Origin: UBA7672 sp047601145
GTDB taxonomy: Bacteria; Pseudomonadota; Alphaproteobacteria; Caulobacterales; Hyphomonadaceae
Reading direction: 5' to 3'
Length of the DNA stretch: 64,000 nt
Assembly: GCA_047601145.1 (NCBI GenBank)
Contig: JASGJW010000001.1
Span: forward strand, 434,001-498,000
A program made the position numbers and the translations under genes. The notes under the pieces were generated by a model. That model had not been told where the DNA came from and did no database searches. It worked only from the letters and a program-made list of their open reading frames with translations. This document shows, piece by piece, positions 9,131-17,767 of the stretch (position 1 is the stretch's first letter; every line of letters begins with the position of its first letter).

Positions 9131-9839
9131 TTACTGAATAAGCATGCTTTCAATCAGCACGGCGTCGACCTTCTTGGGGTCCATCACCGTGTTGAAGCGG
9201 TTGAGCAGTTCGCGGCGAAGGCGCCATGTGCCCGTCGAGCCGTTGAGGTCTTCCACGCGCAGCTCGCGCAGGAAGGAGTTCAGCTGGTCCTTCAGGCGCG
9301 GCATCAGGTCGGGAACTTTCGTGAAAGTCGCCGACGAACTCGAATTCGAGCGTGAGTTCGAGCTCCATGTAGGGCGAACGCTGGCCTTCGGTGCCAGCGA
9401 GGTTCACCACCAGCTTGGGCATCGCGTAATAGCAGGGATTGCCTTCGACGCACTCGAGCGCGTGACCGACATCGCCCGCTTCACCGGTCGCGCCAGCCGC
9501 AGCCCCGGCAGCGCCGCCTTCGGCGCCGTGTTCACCACCACCGCCGCCATGTTCGCCACCGGCTGCAGCAGCCGGCTTTTCTTCCTTGGGCTCGCCATGA
9601 GCCGAAGCCTCGGCGCCATGCTCGCCAGCGGGCGCTGCTGCGGCCGGAGCCCCGCCGCCCAGCAGCATCATCGCCGCGGCAGCGCCGCCGCCAACCACAA
9701 GAACGGCCGGCAGAACGATAAAGAGGATGAGCGTCTTGCCCGCCATCTTCTTCTTGGCTGGCGCGCCCTCTTCACCCTCGGCAGCGGGTTTATCCGCTTC
9801 GGGCTCCTCGGGCTTCTTCGCCTTTTCCTTCTTGGCCAT
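9131..9839 (-). pseudogene. fliL: Flagellar basal-body protein FliL, interrupted by a one-base frameshift
   Basis: FliL is an inner-membrane protein around the stator. It starts MAKKEKAKKPEE at 9839 and has one membrane helix (LILFIVLPAVLVVGG), a long Gly/Ala/His-rich periplasmic linker, and the FliL domain (PKLVVNLAG, ELELTLEFEF). After residue 171 the frame shifts. The expected C-terminus (TKVPDLMPRLKDQL to DAVLIESMLIQ) is in another frame and ends at TAA 9131-9133, ten bases before the fliM start. Deleting one T of the TTT run at 9324-9326 restores a 235-residue protein. The upstream extension to 9896 is not FliL-like. Confidence 0.85.
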
Positions 9840-9868
9840 CGCCGCCGGCCCCTTATGGGAATCACAAG

Positions 9869-9886
9869 GCCCCGGACATCCGGGGC
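9869..9886 (-). promoter_or_regulatory. Stable hairpin in the fliL leader
   Basis: GCCCCGGA and TCCGGGGC form a perfect 8-base stem with a 2-base loop, 30 bases upstream of the fliL start codon. There is no T-tract, so a transcript-stability or attenuation element fits better than a terminator. Confidence 0.35.
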
Positions 9887-9912
9887 GCGTGGGCAAATTC
9901 GGCCGCCTATGG

Positions 9913-10000
9913 TTAAGGATTGGTTTTGATGGGTAAAAACTGCCGGGTACAAAGCTGCCGGACGAGCCGTTCCGGCAATATCCCGTTAACCCTGCTGAAC
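9913..10000. promoter_or_regulatory. Shared fliL/flgF control region with CtrA-like sites
   Basis: The 264-base gap between divergent fliL and flgF holds two TTAA half-sites in CtrA-like arrangement: TTAA-N7-TTTT at 9913-9927 and TTAA-N7-GAAC at 9986-10000. The known Caulobacter consensus is TTAA-N7-TTAA, and the fliL operon there is CtrA-controlled. Each site has one good and one degenerate half, so this is a suggestion. I see no convincing sigma-54 element for flgF. Confidence 0.35.
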
Positions 10001-10103
10001 GATGGTGGGCCTGTAAATTCAGGTGTCCGCCGCAGAAGACGCGGACCTAGCCCAGCCTGGCTCCGTCGCCGCCAAAAGGCCGCGTGGAGACAAATGGCGG
10101 CCC

Positions 10104-10835
10104 ATGGACAATTCATTCATGGTCGGCCTGTCCGCGCAGCAAGTGCTGCAAAAGCGGATGGACACGACCGCGAACAACCTCGCGAACATGACCACTGCCG
10201 GCTTCAAGGTCGAGCATGTGCTGACCCGCGACCTGTCGGAAAAGCCCGCGACGGCGTCCGACAATCCTTCCGAGATAAATTTCGCCGACGCCTGGACGCT
10301 CCAGCGCGACTTTTCGACCGGGCCGCTCGAGCAGACCGGCAACGCGCTGGATTTCGCGATCGAGAATGAAGGCTTCTTCGCCGTCAAGACGTCTGCCGGC
10401 GAGGCCTATACGCGCGATGGACGCTTCAGCCTCAATGAGCTGGGCGAGATCGTCACGCGCAATGGCGACAAGGTCATGGGCGAAGGCGGCCCGATCACGC
10501 TGAACCCGACCGGCGGGCCGATCTCGGTCTCGCGCGAAGGCTCGATCAGCCAGGACGGCCAGGTCGCCGGCAAGATGAAGGTCGTCAACTTCAAGACGCC
10601 GGGCGGCCTGGAAAAGGTCGGCAACAATCTCTGGCATGCGACGGATGAGCAGCCGACGGCCGCGCCCGACGCACGTGTCGTCTCGGGCTTCGTTGAAGGC
10701 TCGAACGTCAACGCCGTACTTGAACTCACTGACATGATCGACGTCAGCCGGACCTACACCTCGGTGGCCAAGATGATCTCGCAGGCGGATGAACTGCGCG
10801 GCGCTTCCATCGAGAAACTGGCCAAGGTCGGATAA
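10104..10835 (+). CDS. flgF: Flagellar proximal rod protein FlgF
   Basis: The 243-residue protein begins MDNSFMVGLSAQQ and carries the rod/hook N-terminal signature (TTANNLANMTTAGFK) and the C-terminal helix (VNAVLELTDMIDVSRTY) of the FlgE/F/G family. It forms part of the rod in the periplasm after export by the flagellar type III system. The frame is open back to a GTG at 10023, but the family N-terminus is at 10104. It heads the operon flgF-flgG-flgA-flgH, which diverges from fliL. Confidence 0.93.
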   Translation: MDNSFMVGLSAQQVLQKRMDTTANNLANMTTAGFKVEHVLTRDLSEKPATASDNPSEINFADAWTLQRDFSTGPLEQTGNALDFAIENEGFFAVKTSAGEAYTRDGRFSLNELGEIVTRNGDKVMGEGGPITLNPTGGPISVSREGSISQDGQVAGKMKVVNFKTPGGLEKVGNNLWHATDEQPTAAPDARVVSGFVEGSNVNAVLELTDMIDVSRTYTSVAKMISQADELRGASIEKLAKVG

Positions 10836-10864
10836 TTTTGAACTGGGCCTGAGGAGGCAAGACT

Positions 10865-11650
10865 ATGCGCGCTCTCAATACCGCCGCCACGGGCATGCAG
10901 GCCCAGCAGCTCAACGTCGAGGTGATCGCGAACAACATCGCGAACATGAACACGACGGGGTTCAAGCGCCAGCGCGCCGAATTCCAGGACCTGCTCTACC
11001 AGAACGTCGAGCGCATGGGCGTCACTTCATCAGATGCCGGCACGATCGTGCCGACGGGCGTGCAGGTCGGCGTCGGCGTGAAATCCGGCTCGGTCTACCG
11101 CATCACCGAACAGGGCGGCATGACGCAGACGACGAACCCCTATGACGTCGGCATTTCCGGCGAAGGCTATTTCATCGTGCAGCTGCCGGACGGCCGCGAT
11201 TCCTACACGCGCGCCGGCAACTTCTCACTCTCGCCCGATGGCCAGGTCGTCACGGCGGAAGGCTTTACCGTCGCCCCAGGCATCTCGGTGCCGGCGGACG
11301 CTGTCGGCGTGTCGATCAACCGCCAGGGCGTCGTGCAGGCGATCATGGCGGACGGCAGCGCCCCGCAGGATGTCGGCGCGCTCGAACTTGCACGCTTCGT
11401 GAACCCGGCGGGCCTTGAAGCCATCGGCGACAACCTCTTCCTCGAGACGCCCGCGTCCGGAACGGCCAACCGGGGCCAGCCCGACCAGGTCGGCTTCGGC
11501 TATCTGCAGCAGGGCTTCCTCGAGACCTCGAACGTCAACGCGGTGACCGAGATCTCGGATCTCATCACGGCCCAGCGCGCCTACGAGATGAACTCCAAGG
11601 TCATCACCACGACCGACGAGATGCTGCGCTCGACCACCAATCTGCGGTAA
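10865..11650 (+). CDS. flgG: Flagellar distal rod protein FlgG
   Basis: The 261-residue protein starts MRALNTAATGMQAQQ with the rod motif NNIANMNTTGFKRQR and ends with VNAVTEISDLITAQRAYEMN, both diagnostic for FlgG. AGGAGG lies just ahead of the ATG, 29 bases after flgF. It builds the distal rod linking the basal body to the hook. Length equals the family norm. Confidence 0.95.
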   Translation: MRALNTAATGMQAQQLNVEVIANNIANMNTTGFKRQRAEFQDLLYQNVERMGVTSSDAGTIVPTGVQVGVGVKSGSVYRITEQGGMTQTTNPYDVGISGEGYFIVQLPDGRDSYTRAGNFSLSPDGQVVTAEGFTVAPGISVPADAVGVSINRQGVVQAIMADGSAPQDVGALELARFVNPAGLEAIGDNLFLETPASGTANRGQPDQVGFGYLQQGFLETSNVNAVTEISDLITAQRAYEMNSKVITTTDEMLRSTTNLR

Positions 11651-11655
11651 CTGCC

Positions 11656-12393
11656 ATGCTCCGGGCCGCCGCGCTTGTCCTCATCGCTCTTGCCCTCGCG
11701 CCGCTCGCGGCCGCGCAGAAGGCGAGCGCGATTGGCATTCGCGGCGACTGGATCACGCTCGGCGACGTCGCGCCTGTGACGGGCGAACACGCCGGCATCC
11801 TGCTGGGCCCTGCCCCGCCGCCGGGACAGACCCTGGCCCTCGATCCAGCCTTCCTGATCGCGACGGCCAAGAAAGCCGGCGTCATCCTCGCCATTCCACT
11901 CGACCAGCCTGTCATGGTGACCCGCACCGCCGGGAATGCGACGCCCGCCCTGCCCGCAAACCCGGCGCGCACGGCCAATCCCGCCCCGCAGGTCGCCGCA
12001 ACGCAACAACCGGCGCAGGTGCTTGTCCTGCTGCACGACGTTCAGAAGGGGCATCTTTTGTCCTCCAGCGATCTCGGCTGGGAAGACGCAACCCCGGCCC
12101 GCATCGTGCGCAATGGCGCAGACATGGACATGGCCGTCGGCAAGGAAATGAAGCGCGCCGTGAAGGCCGGCCAGGCGCTCGTCGCGACCGACCTCAAATT
12201 GCCGGCAGTGATCCGCAAGGGCGCACAGGTGAAGATCCTCTACATCTCGAAGGGCGTGCGCCTGACGGTCGATGGCGTCGCCCAGAACGAAGCCGCGCTG
12301 GGTGAGCCCGTGCGCGTGCTCAACTCATTCTCGAAACGCACCATCGACGCCGTCGCCACCGCGAACGGCGAAGCCAGCGTCACCAGCAGGTAG
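11656..12393 (+). CDS. flgA: Flagellar P-ring assembly chaperone FlgA
   Basis: The 245-residue protein has a signal peptide (LVLIALALAPLAAA) and a C-terminal SAF-type domain (LSSSDLGWEDAT, VRNGADMDMAVGKEMKRAV, GVAQNEAALGEPVRVLN). An Ala/Pro-rich linker lies in the middle. FlgA assists FlgI assembly into the P ring in the periplasm. It starts 5 bases after flgG and ends 5 bases before flgH, so the operon is tight. Confidence 0.9.
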   Translation: MLRAAALVLIALALAPLAAAQKASAIGIRGDWITLGDVAPVTGEHAGILLGPAPPPGQTLALDPAFLIATAKKAGVILAIPLDQPVMVTRTAGNATPALPANPARTANPAPQVAATQQPAQVLVLLHDVQKGHLLSSSDLGWEDATPARIVRNGADMDMAVGKEMKRAVKAGQALVATDLKLPAVIRKGAQVKILYISKGVRLTVDGVAQNEAALGEPVRVLNSFSKRTIDAVATANGEASVTSR

Positions 12394-12398
12394 GACAG

Positions 12399-13133
12399 AT
12401 GAAACACGCCATCACAACCGGAGCGGGCCTTGCTGCACTGATGCTGGGCGGGTGCGCGGGCATCAATGACGCGATCGCGCCGCCAACTCTCACGCCGATC
12501 CAGAACCCGGCGACGATCGCAGGCTCGCAGCGCGTGTCGATGCCGCTGCCAACGCCGACGGTCGAAGCGCAGGCGCCGAACTCGCTGTGGCGCACGGGCG
12601 CGCGTTCCTTCTTCAACGACCAGCGCGCCAACAAGATCGGCGACATCCTGACGGTGAACATCGAGATCGCGGACTCGGCGCAGCTGAACAACACGACGGC
12701 GCGCAGCCGCACCAGCTCGACGGACACCAGCGTGGATGCGCTGCTCGGGGCGGAAACGCTGATCCAGAAAGCCCTGCCCGGCTCGCCTTCGCTGTCGCCG
12801 GGCGTGAGCTTCGGGTCGGATTCGTCCTCAAACGGAACCGGCTCGGTGAACCGCCAGGAGAAGGTGAACCTCACCGTTGCGGCCGTCGTCACCGACCGCC
12901 TGCCGAACGGCAATCTCGTCATCGGCGGCAGCCAGGAAGTGCGCATCAACAACGAGTTGCGTGAGCTTCTGGTCTCGGGCGTCATCCGCCCGGAGGACAT
13001 CGCCTCCGACAACACGATCGAGCACACCAAGATCGCCGAGGCGCGCATTTCCTATGGCGGGCGCGGCGACATCAGCCAGGTGCAGCGCGACAAGTACGGC
13101 AAGCTCATCTACGACCAGATCACGCCTTTCTAG
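12399..13133 (+). CDS. flgH: Flagellar L-ring lipoprotein FlgH
   Basis: The 244-residue precursor has a lipobox (LMLGGCAG, cysteine near residue 19), so it should be lipidated and placed in the outer membrane. Family motifs include RTGARSFFNDQRANKIGDIL, LVIGGSQEVRINNELR and SGVIRPEDIASDNTI. FlgH forms the L ring around the rod. It is the last gene of the operon and converges with the PepSY gene 8 bases away. Confidence 0.95.
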   Translation: MKHAITTGAGLAALMLGGCAGINDAIAPPTLTPIQNPATIAGSQRVSMPLPTPTVEAQAPNSLWRTGARSFFNDQRANKIGDILTVNIEIADSAQLNNTTARSRTSSTDTSVDALLGAETLIQKALPGSPSLSPGVSFGSDSSSNGTGSVNRQEKVNLTVAAVVTDRLPNGNLVIGGSQEVRINNELRELLVSGVIRPEDIASDNTIEHTKIAEARISYGGRGDISQVQRDKYGKLIYDQITPF

Positions 13134-13141
13134 GTTTCCGG

Positions 13142-14647
13142 CTAGGCTTCCGGCTGGGTTTCGGGATTTTCCATCCTGGGCGTGTTGTCGAGCCTGCCGC
13201 CGCGGGCAAGTTTCTTCGCGCCCAGCCACACGCCGAACCCGCAGACCGCCGTGACGCCCAGCATCGCCAGGAGGATCACGACCTCGCGGATAGGCGATGA
13301 CAGGACGTCGAACGTGTGCAGCGCCATGTGCCACCACCGGAAACCCTTGGCGCCATTATCTGCAATGAAGCGCAGCGCACCGGTGTCGGGGTCGAGATAG
13401 AAGCGCGTGTCGTCGCTGGCCGTGACACGCACGACCGGCAGGTCTGAGGATGATGCGCCGGGATAGTAGTATTCGTCCCCCACCGTCATGACGTCGACTT
13501 TCGCGCTCTCGCCCCCCAGAGCCCTGGCTGCGGCTTCGCGAGAGACATCGTCGAACGGTGATGGCTGGCCGGCTGCGTCAAAGCGGCGGCGCGAGCCGTC
13601 GGCGCCCTGCCAGATGAACCATGGCTTGCCGTCGAGCTGCGTGAAGCTCACCAGGCTGCGCTCACGCGAGATCGTCCGCAGCGCTGTCATCTGCGCTTCG
13701 AACGCCGGCTTCGCCTCGGCCCAGGTGAGAGGTTTGCCGGTGTAGCGGTCCGCGGCTTCTCCAGCTTTCGGACCGGCTTCGAGCCAGCCCCATGGTTGCA
13801 TGGAGGCAAAGCCCGAGAAGGAGAAGGTCAGCACCAGGACGCCGAAGACCAGCCCGGTCATGTGGTGGAAGAACTTCGCGCCGCGGTAGGGGGAGTCGAG
13901 CTTGCCGGTCGACTTGCGGCGGCGGAACTGGCGGATGCCGACGAAGAGGCCGAGCACAGTGAGGAAGCATCCGGCGAGCGAGGTCCAGATGATCACCTGC
14001 GTCCAGAGCTTGGCGTCCTTCCGGAGCTCGGTGAAATAGAGCCAGTGCGGGATCGGCCCGAGCCAGCTCCAGAAGCGGCTCGACGCCGTGGTCAGTTGCG
14101 TGACACCGCCGGTCTTCGAGGAAACGTAGAGAACCGTGCTCTCCGGATCATTCAGCGCGATCTCGTAGAACGGGCGCTGCGCATTGAAGTATCCGGCGAC
14201 GACGAACTCGTCGCGCTCCATCAGCCGGCTGATTGCGGGGCGGCCCTTGAGCTTGTGGCGCGCAAGATAGATCGTCGCGACCTCCAGCGCCTCGGCCTCG
14301 TTGATCGTCTCGATCTTCGCGGCTGTCGTCAGATCGTAGAGCCCACGTCCGCCCTCTTCTCCTTCGCTCCAGCTCATCGCAATGACGGGACGACCCGACA
14401 GCATCTCGATGCGCGCGGAGTTGAGCGTCGCTGCAGCCGGAATTTCGGGAAACGTCGCTGCATCCGGCGCCCGGATCGGCGCCAGCCCTTCGACGCGATA
14501 GTCGCGATCGCCCAGCGTGGTCGAGGGATAGGGCTGCCAGATCATCACGACGCCGGTGAGGCACCACAGCAGCATGAGGAGACCAAGCGTCACGCCCATC
14601 CAGCGATGCAGCGCGAACAGGTAACGGATCAGCCTGGCCTTGATCAT
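13142..14647 (-). CDS. PepSY-domain transmembrane protein
   Basis: The 501-residue protein opens with a PepSY-associated helix (LFALHRWMGVTLGLLMLL). Periplasmic PepSY-like segments follow, with further membrane helices near residues 175-195, 250-270 and 455-480. Such proteins are often iron-regulated and sit near siderophore uptake genes; the exact function is unsettled. I take ATG 14647 (MIKARLIRY) as start because the longer frame to 14686 runs into a 26-base palindrome. No uptake partner is adjacent. Confidence 0.75.
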   Translation of the reverse strand: MIKARLIRYLFALHRWMGVTLGLLMLLWCLTGVVMIWQPYPSTTLGDRDYRVEGLAPIRAPDAATFPEIPAAATLNSARIEMLSGRPVIAMSWSEGEEGGRGLYDLTTAAKIETINEAEALEVATIYLARHKLKGRPAISRLMERDEFVVAGYFNAQRPFYEIALNDPESTVLYVSSKTGGVTQLTTASSRFWSWLGPIPHWLYFTELRKDAKLWTQVIIWTSLAGCFLTVLGLFVGIRQFRRRKSTGKLDSPYRGAKFFHHMTGLVFGVLVLTFSFSGFASMQPWGWLEAGPKAGEAADRYTGKPLTWAEAKPAFEAQMTALRTISRERSLVSFTQLDGKPWFIWQGADGSRRRFDAAGQPSPFDDVSREAAARALGGESAKVDVMTVGDEYYYPGASSSDLPVVRVTASDDTRFYLDPDTGALRFIADNGAKGFRWWHMALHTFDVLSSPIREVVILLAMLGVTAVCGFGVWLGAKKLARGGRLDNTPRMENPETQPEA

Positions 14648-14668
14648 GATCCGCCCCGGAAATGACTT

Positions 14669-14694
14669 CGCCCGGTTTGTATACAAACCGGGCG
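14669..14694. promoter_or_regulatory. Perfect 26-bp palindrome, candidate operator
   Basis: The left arm is CGCCCGGTTTGTA and the right arm its exact complement, centred on TA at 14681/14682. It lies between the end of def and the start of the PepSY gene, 21 bases upstream of the latter. There is no T-tract on either side, arguing against a simple intrinsic terminator. Such a symmetrical site with a TTTGTATACAAA core suits a dimeric repressor (TetR, GntR or MarR type); the protein is not in view. Confidence 0.6.
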
Positions 14695-14725
14695 TCGAAG
14701 CGGAAATGAGTTTTGCGAGAGAAGA

Positions 14726-15241
14726 TCAGGCCGCGTCGCGCTTCTTGGCCTTCTTGACCTTGTTGATCGCATAGGAGCGCTTCAGGCGCGACAGGTGGTC
14801 GATGAAGAGCGTGCCCTGCAGGTGATCCATCTCATGCTGGATGCACACCGCATACATGCCTTCGGCCCATTCTTCGATCTGCTCGCCCTGGTAGTTGAGA
14901 TAGCGGAGCTTCACGCGCTTCGGCCGGTCGACTTCGTCATAATAGTCGGGGACCGAAAGGCAGCCCTCTTCATAGGTCTGCGTTTCCTCGACCGTCTCGA
15001 GGATTTCCGGGTTCACGAAATAGCGGGGTTCCGGCTTCTCGCCTTCCTTGGCGAGGTCCATCACGATGACGCGGACAGGCACGCCGACCTGCACGGCGGC
15101 AAGGCCGATGCCTGGGGCGGCGTACATCGTCTCCAGCATGTCATCCATCAGCGCGCGTGTTTCGTCCGTGACCGCGTCGACGCGCCGGGAAACCTGCTTC
15201 AGGACAGGATCGGGAACCGTGAGAATGGGACGGATAGCCAT
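14726..15241 (-). CDS. def: Peptide deformylase
   Basis: The 171-residue enzyme removes the formyl group from nascent proteins in the cytoplasm. All three motifs are present: GIGLAAVQVG (about 46-55), EEGCLS (about 90-95, metal-binding cysteine) and QHEMDHLQG (about 134-142, two metal histidines and the catalytic glutamate). The C-terminal lysine-rich tail (KVKKAKKRDAA) is short. fmt, a frequent neighbour, is absent here. Confidence 0.97.
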   Translation of the reverse strand: MAIRPILTVPDPVLKQVSRRVDAVTDETRALMDDMLETMYAAPGIGLAAVQVGVPVRVIVMDLAKEGEKPEPRYFVNPEILETVEETQTYEEGCLSVPDYYDEVDRPKRVKLRYLNYQGEQIEEWAEGMYAVCIQHEMDHLQGTLFIDHLSRLKRSYAINKVKKAKKRDAA

Positions 15242-15332
15242 GCCCGCTAGCTATGGACGAGGCAGGTTTTCGTCAAGTGAACGAGCCCGTGAGGCGTGCT
15301 TCACGGCCCGGGAATACCCCTGACAGGATGGG

Positions 15333-16730
15333 CTATTTCCGTTTCCCGCCGGCTGCCTGCGGTTGCAGGGCGTCCAGAAGCGGCGTGTCGGACTTCACCT
15401 CGGCCAACTGCGCCTGCGCCGTCCGGGACTTCACACTGACTTCGGGCGGCGCTTCGATGGCCCGATCCTCAGTCGGAATCTGGAGTTCCTCGAACTTCTT
15501 GAGCTGCGGGATCACCTTGCGGTCGTAGGAGCCGACCATCGAGTTGTAGCTATCGACCGCCTTGTCGAGATTGGAGCCCACCTTGGACATGTGCTCGGTC
15601 ATGACCGACAGGCGCTGGTAAAGCTCTCGCCCCAGCTCCACGGCCTGCTCGGCATTGCGCGCGGCCTGCTCCTGGCGCCAGCCATAGGCGACCGCCTTGG
15701 CAAGCGCGATCAGGGTTGAGGGCGTGACGATGATCACTGAATTCTTGGCGGCGAAATCGAAGATCTCCCGGTCCTGCTCCAGCACGGCTGCGTAGAAATT
15801 CTCGCCCGGCATGAACATGGCGACGAAGTCCACGCGGTCGGAGAAGTTCTTCCAGTAGTCCTTGCGGGCAAGGCCCGTGACGTGGGCGCGGACTTTCTGG
15901 GCGTGAGCCGCCAGATGCGCCTGTCGCTTGGCGGGATCCGCCTCGTTCGAGGCTGCAAGATAATCATCAAGCGAGACCTTGGAGTCGATTACCAGCTCGC
16001 GCCCGCCAGGCATGCGGATGATGACGTCCGGCCGGATCCGCCCCTTGTCCGTGTCTGAGGAGGTCTGCTCGGTAAAATCGGCATAGGGCGAAAGCCCCGC
16101 CATTTCGAGCACGTTGCGGAGCGTCTCCTCCCCCCAGCGGCCGCCATGGCGCGTGGTGGACAGAGCGTTGGCCAGCTTTCCGGCGGCAGCCTGCGTCTTC
16201 TGCACGCTATCGCCGACATTGCGGATCTGTTCTTCAAGCTTGGCGCGGTCCTCGGTGGAGACCTTCTGGATCTCGTCGACCTTCTTCTGGAACTGGCCGA
16301 AGGTTTCCTGGATCGGCTTGAGCATCTTGCCGAGCTCGCCCTCGGCGCCTTCCTTGTGTTTCTTCAGCGTCTCGTCTGCGATCTGCACGAATTGCTGCTG
16401 CGACTTCAGCAGGGCCGCATCGGCCAGCGCCTTGAAGCGGGCCTCGCTCTCCTGCTGGAGCTTGGCGATCTGCTCGCGCTCGCGCGCCATGGACGCGTCG
16501 CGCTCGGCCATCTTGGCGGCGTCAGCGGCATGGGCCTTCTCGGCCGTCTCGGCGCGCTGGCGAAGGCCGGCCACTTCGGACTTCAGCGAAGTCACTTCCT
16601 TCGTCCGCTCACCCAGCTCAGCCGTGAGATGTGCTGTGTCCGGCGGCTTGCGCTGCCAGAACACGAATGCAGCCGCCGCGGCGGCGAGCGCGATCAGCAG
16701 AAGGATGATGTGCAGCGTATCGAGGGTCAT
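15333..16730 (-). CDS. rmuC: RmuC-type DNA recombination protein
   Basis: The 465-residue protein has an N-terminal membrane anchor (LHIILLLIALAAAAAAFVFW), a long coiled coil (about 35-180), and the RmuC nuclease-like domain with GGRWGEETLRNVLEMAGL, DVIIRMPGGRELVIDSKVSL and the segment VDFVAMFMPGE. Family members limit DNA rearrangements. Length is typical. It is followed 81 bases downstream of recR's small neighbour but probably has its own promoter. Confidence 0.93.
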   Translation of the reverse strand: MTLDTLHIILLLIALAAAAAAFVFWQRKPPDTAHLTAELGERTKEVTSLKSEVAGLRQRAETAEKAHAADAAKMAERDASMAREREQIAKLQQESEARFKALADAALLKSQQQFVQIADETLKKHKEGAEGELGKMLKPIQETFGQFQKKVDEIQKVSTEDRAKLEEQIRNVGDSVQKTQAAAGKLANALSTTRHGGRWGEETLRNVLEMAGLSPYADFTEQTSSDTDKGRIRPDVIIRMPGGRELVIDSKVSLDDYLAASNEADPAKRQAHLAAHAQKVRAHVTGLARKDYWKNFSDRVDFVAMFMPGENFYAAVLEQDREIFDFAAKNSVIIVTPSTLIALAKAVAYGWRQEQAARNAEQAVELGRELYQRLSVMTEHMSKVGSNLDKAVDSYNSMVGSYDRKVIPQLKKFEELQIPTEDRAIEAPPEVSVKSRTAQAQLAEVKSDTPLLDALQPQAAGGKRK

Positions 16731-16811
16731 CGCGCGAGCATAAGTTCTTTGTTTGTTCCGATCAACCTGCAGGCTGGTCGAAACTCACGCGATTCTTGTG
16801 TCAGACGAAAA

Positions 16812-17063
16812 TCAGTCCCGTGCGCCGCGCTTGGGACGCCAGCCTTCCGGCATGTAGGGATAATTGGCGACGCCCTCGAACGCGTTGTCGGGAACATCCG
16901 TGCCGAAAACATCCAGCGGATTGGCGGCGACCCGGCGGACGCCATTGCTGGCCTTGCGGGCGGCCGAGCGGATGTGATCGCGCATCAGCCACATGCCGAT
17001 GCCAACGCCGATTCCCACTGCGGCTACAGTCAGCACAACCGGTACGTGTTTACGTTTCACCAT
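16812..17063 (-). CDS. Small membrane-anchored hypothetical protein
   Basis: The 83-residue protein (MVKRKHVPVVL...) has one N-terminal transmembrane helix (VVLTVAAVGIGVGIGMWLM) followed by a basic stretch and a polar C-terminus ending in EGWRPKRGARD. It lies 21 bases downstream of recR in the same direction, so it may be cotranscribed. I start it at ATG 17063 rather than TTG 17075. No family recognised. Confidence 0.6.
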   Translation of the reverse strand: MVKRKHVPVVLTVAAVGIGVGIGMWLMRDHIRSAARKASNGVRRVAANPLDVFGTDVPDNAFEGVANYPYMPEGWRPKRGARD

Positions 17064-17084
17064 GGGACGACCCAAACGTCTTTT

Positions 17085-17684
17085 CTACCGCCTCGACGCC
17101 ATCGCTGCTGCGATCGTGCCGTCATCGAGGTGATCGAGTTCCCCGCCCACGGGCACCCCGTGAGCCAGGCGCGTCACCTTCACGGGCAAATGCGCCAGCC
17201 TGTCTGTGATGTAGTGGGCGGTGGTCTGGCCGTCCACGGTTGCATTCAGCGCCAGGATTATTTCGCGTACATCTGTGGCGCCAGCGCGCTCCACCAGCCC
17301 CGCAATGTTGAGGTCCTCCGGCCGGATGCCGTCCAGGGCCGACAGGGTTCCGCCAACCACATGATATTTCCCGCGGAACACGCCCGAGCGTTCCATCGCC
17401 CAGAGGTCGCCGACCTCCTCGACCGCGCAGATGACCGATGCGTCACGCCCCGGCGCGGTGCAGACCGAGCATGGGTTCACCGTGTCGAAGTTCCCGCACA
17501 CCCGGCAGATCTCGACCTTGGCGGCCGCATCCGCCAGCGCCACGGCCAGCGGCGACATCAGCTGGTCCCGCTTCTTCAGGAGATGCAGCGCTGCCCGCTT
17601 GGCTGAACGCGGCCCCAGCCCCGGCAGCTTGGCCAGGAGGTCGATCAGGCGGAGGATTTCAGGGCCGGCCGAACGGTTGATCAT
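17085..17684 (-). CDS. recR: Recombination mediator RecR
   Basis: The 199-residue protein works with RecF/RecO to load RecA at gaps. It shows the helix-hairpin-helix (LAKLPGLGPRSAKRAALHLL), the four-cysteine zinc finger (CRVCGNFDTVNPCSVC, about 57-72), the Toprim segment (VICAVEEVGDLWAMERSG) and the Walker-B-like end (TRLAHGVPVGGELDHLD). The ybaB gene that often precedes recR is not present; upstream is an unrelated membrane protein. Confidence 0.96.
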   Translation of the reverse strand: MINRSAGPEILRLIDLLAKLPGLGPRSAKRAALHLLKKRDQLMSPLAVALADAAAKVEICRVCGNFDTVNPCSVCTAPGRDASVICAVEEVGDLWAMERSGVFRGKYHVVGGTLSALDGIRPEDLNIAGLVERAGATDVREIILALNATVDGQTTAHYITDRLAHLPVKVTRLAHGVPVGGELDHLDDGTIAAAMASRR

Positions 17685-17767
17685 GGTGTGCTTCCTACCC
17701 TGCCCAGATAGTCGCGACAGGGCGTTTCAGGAACACCTGTGCCGTCCTTGGGACAATGTAAAGCAGC

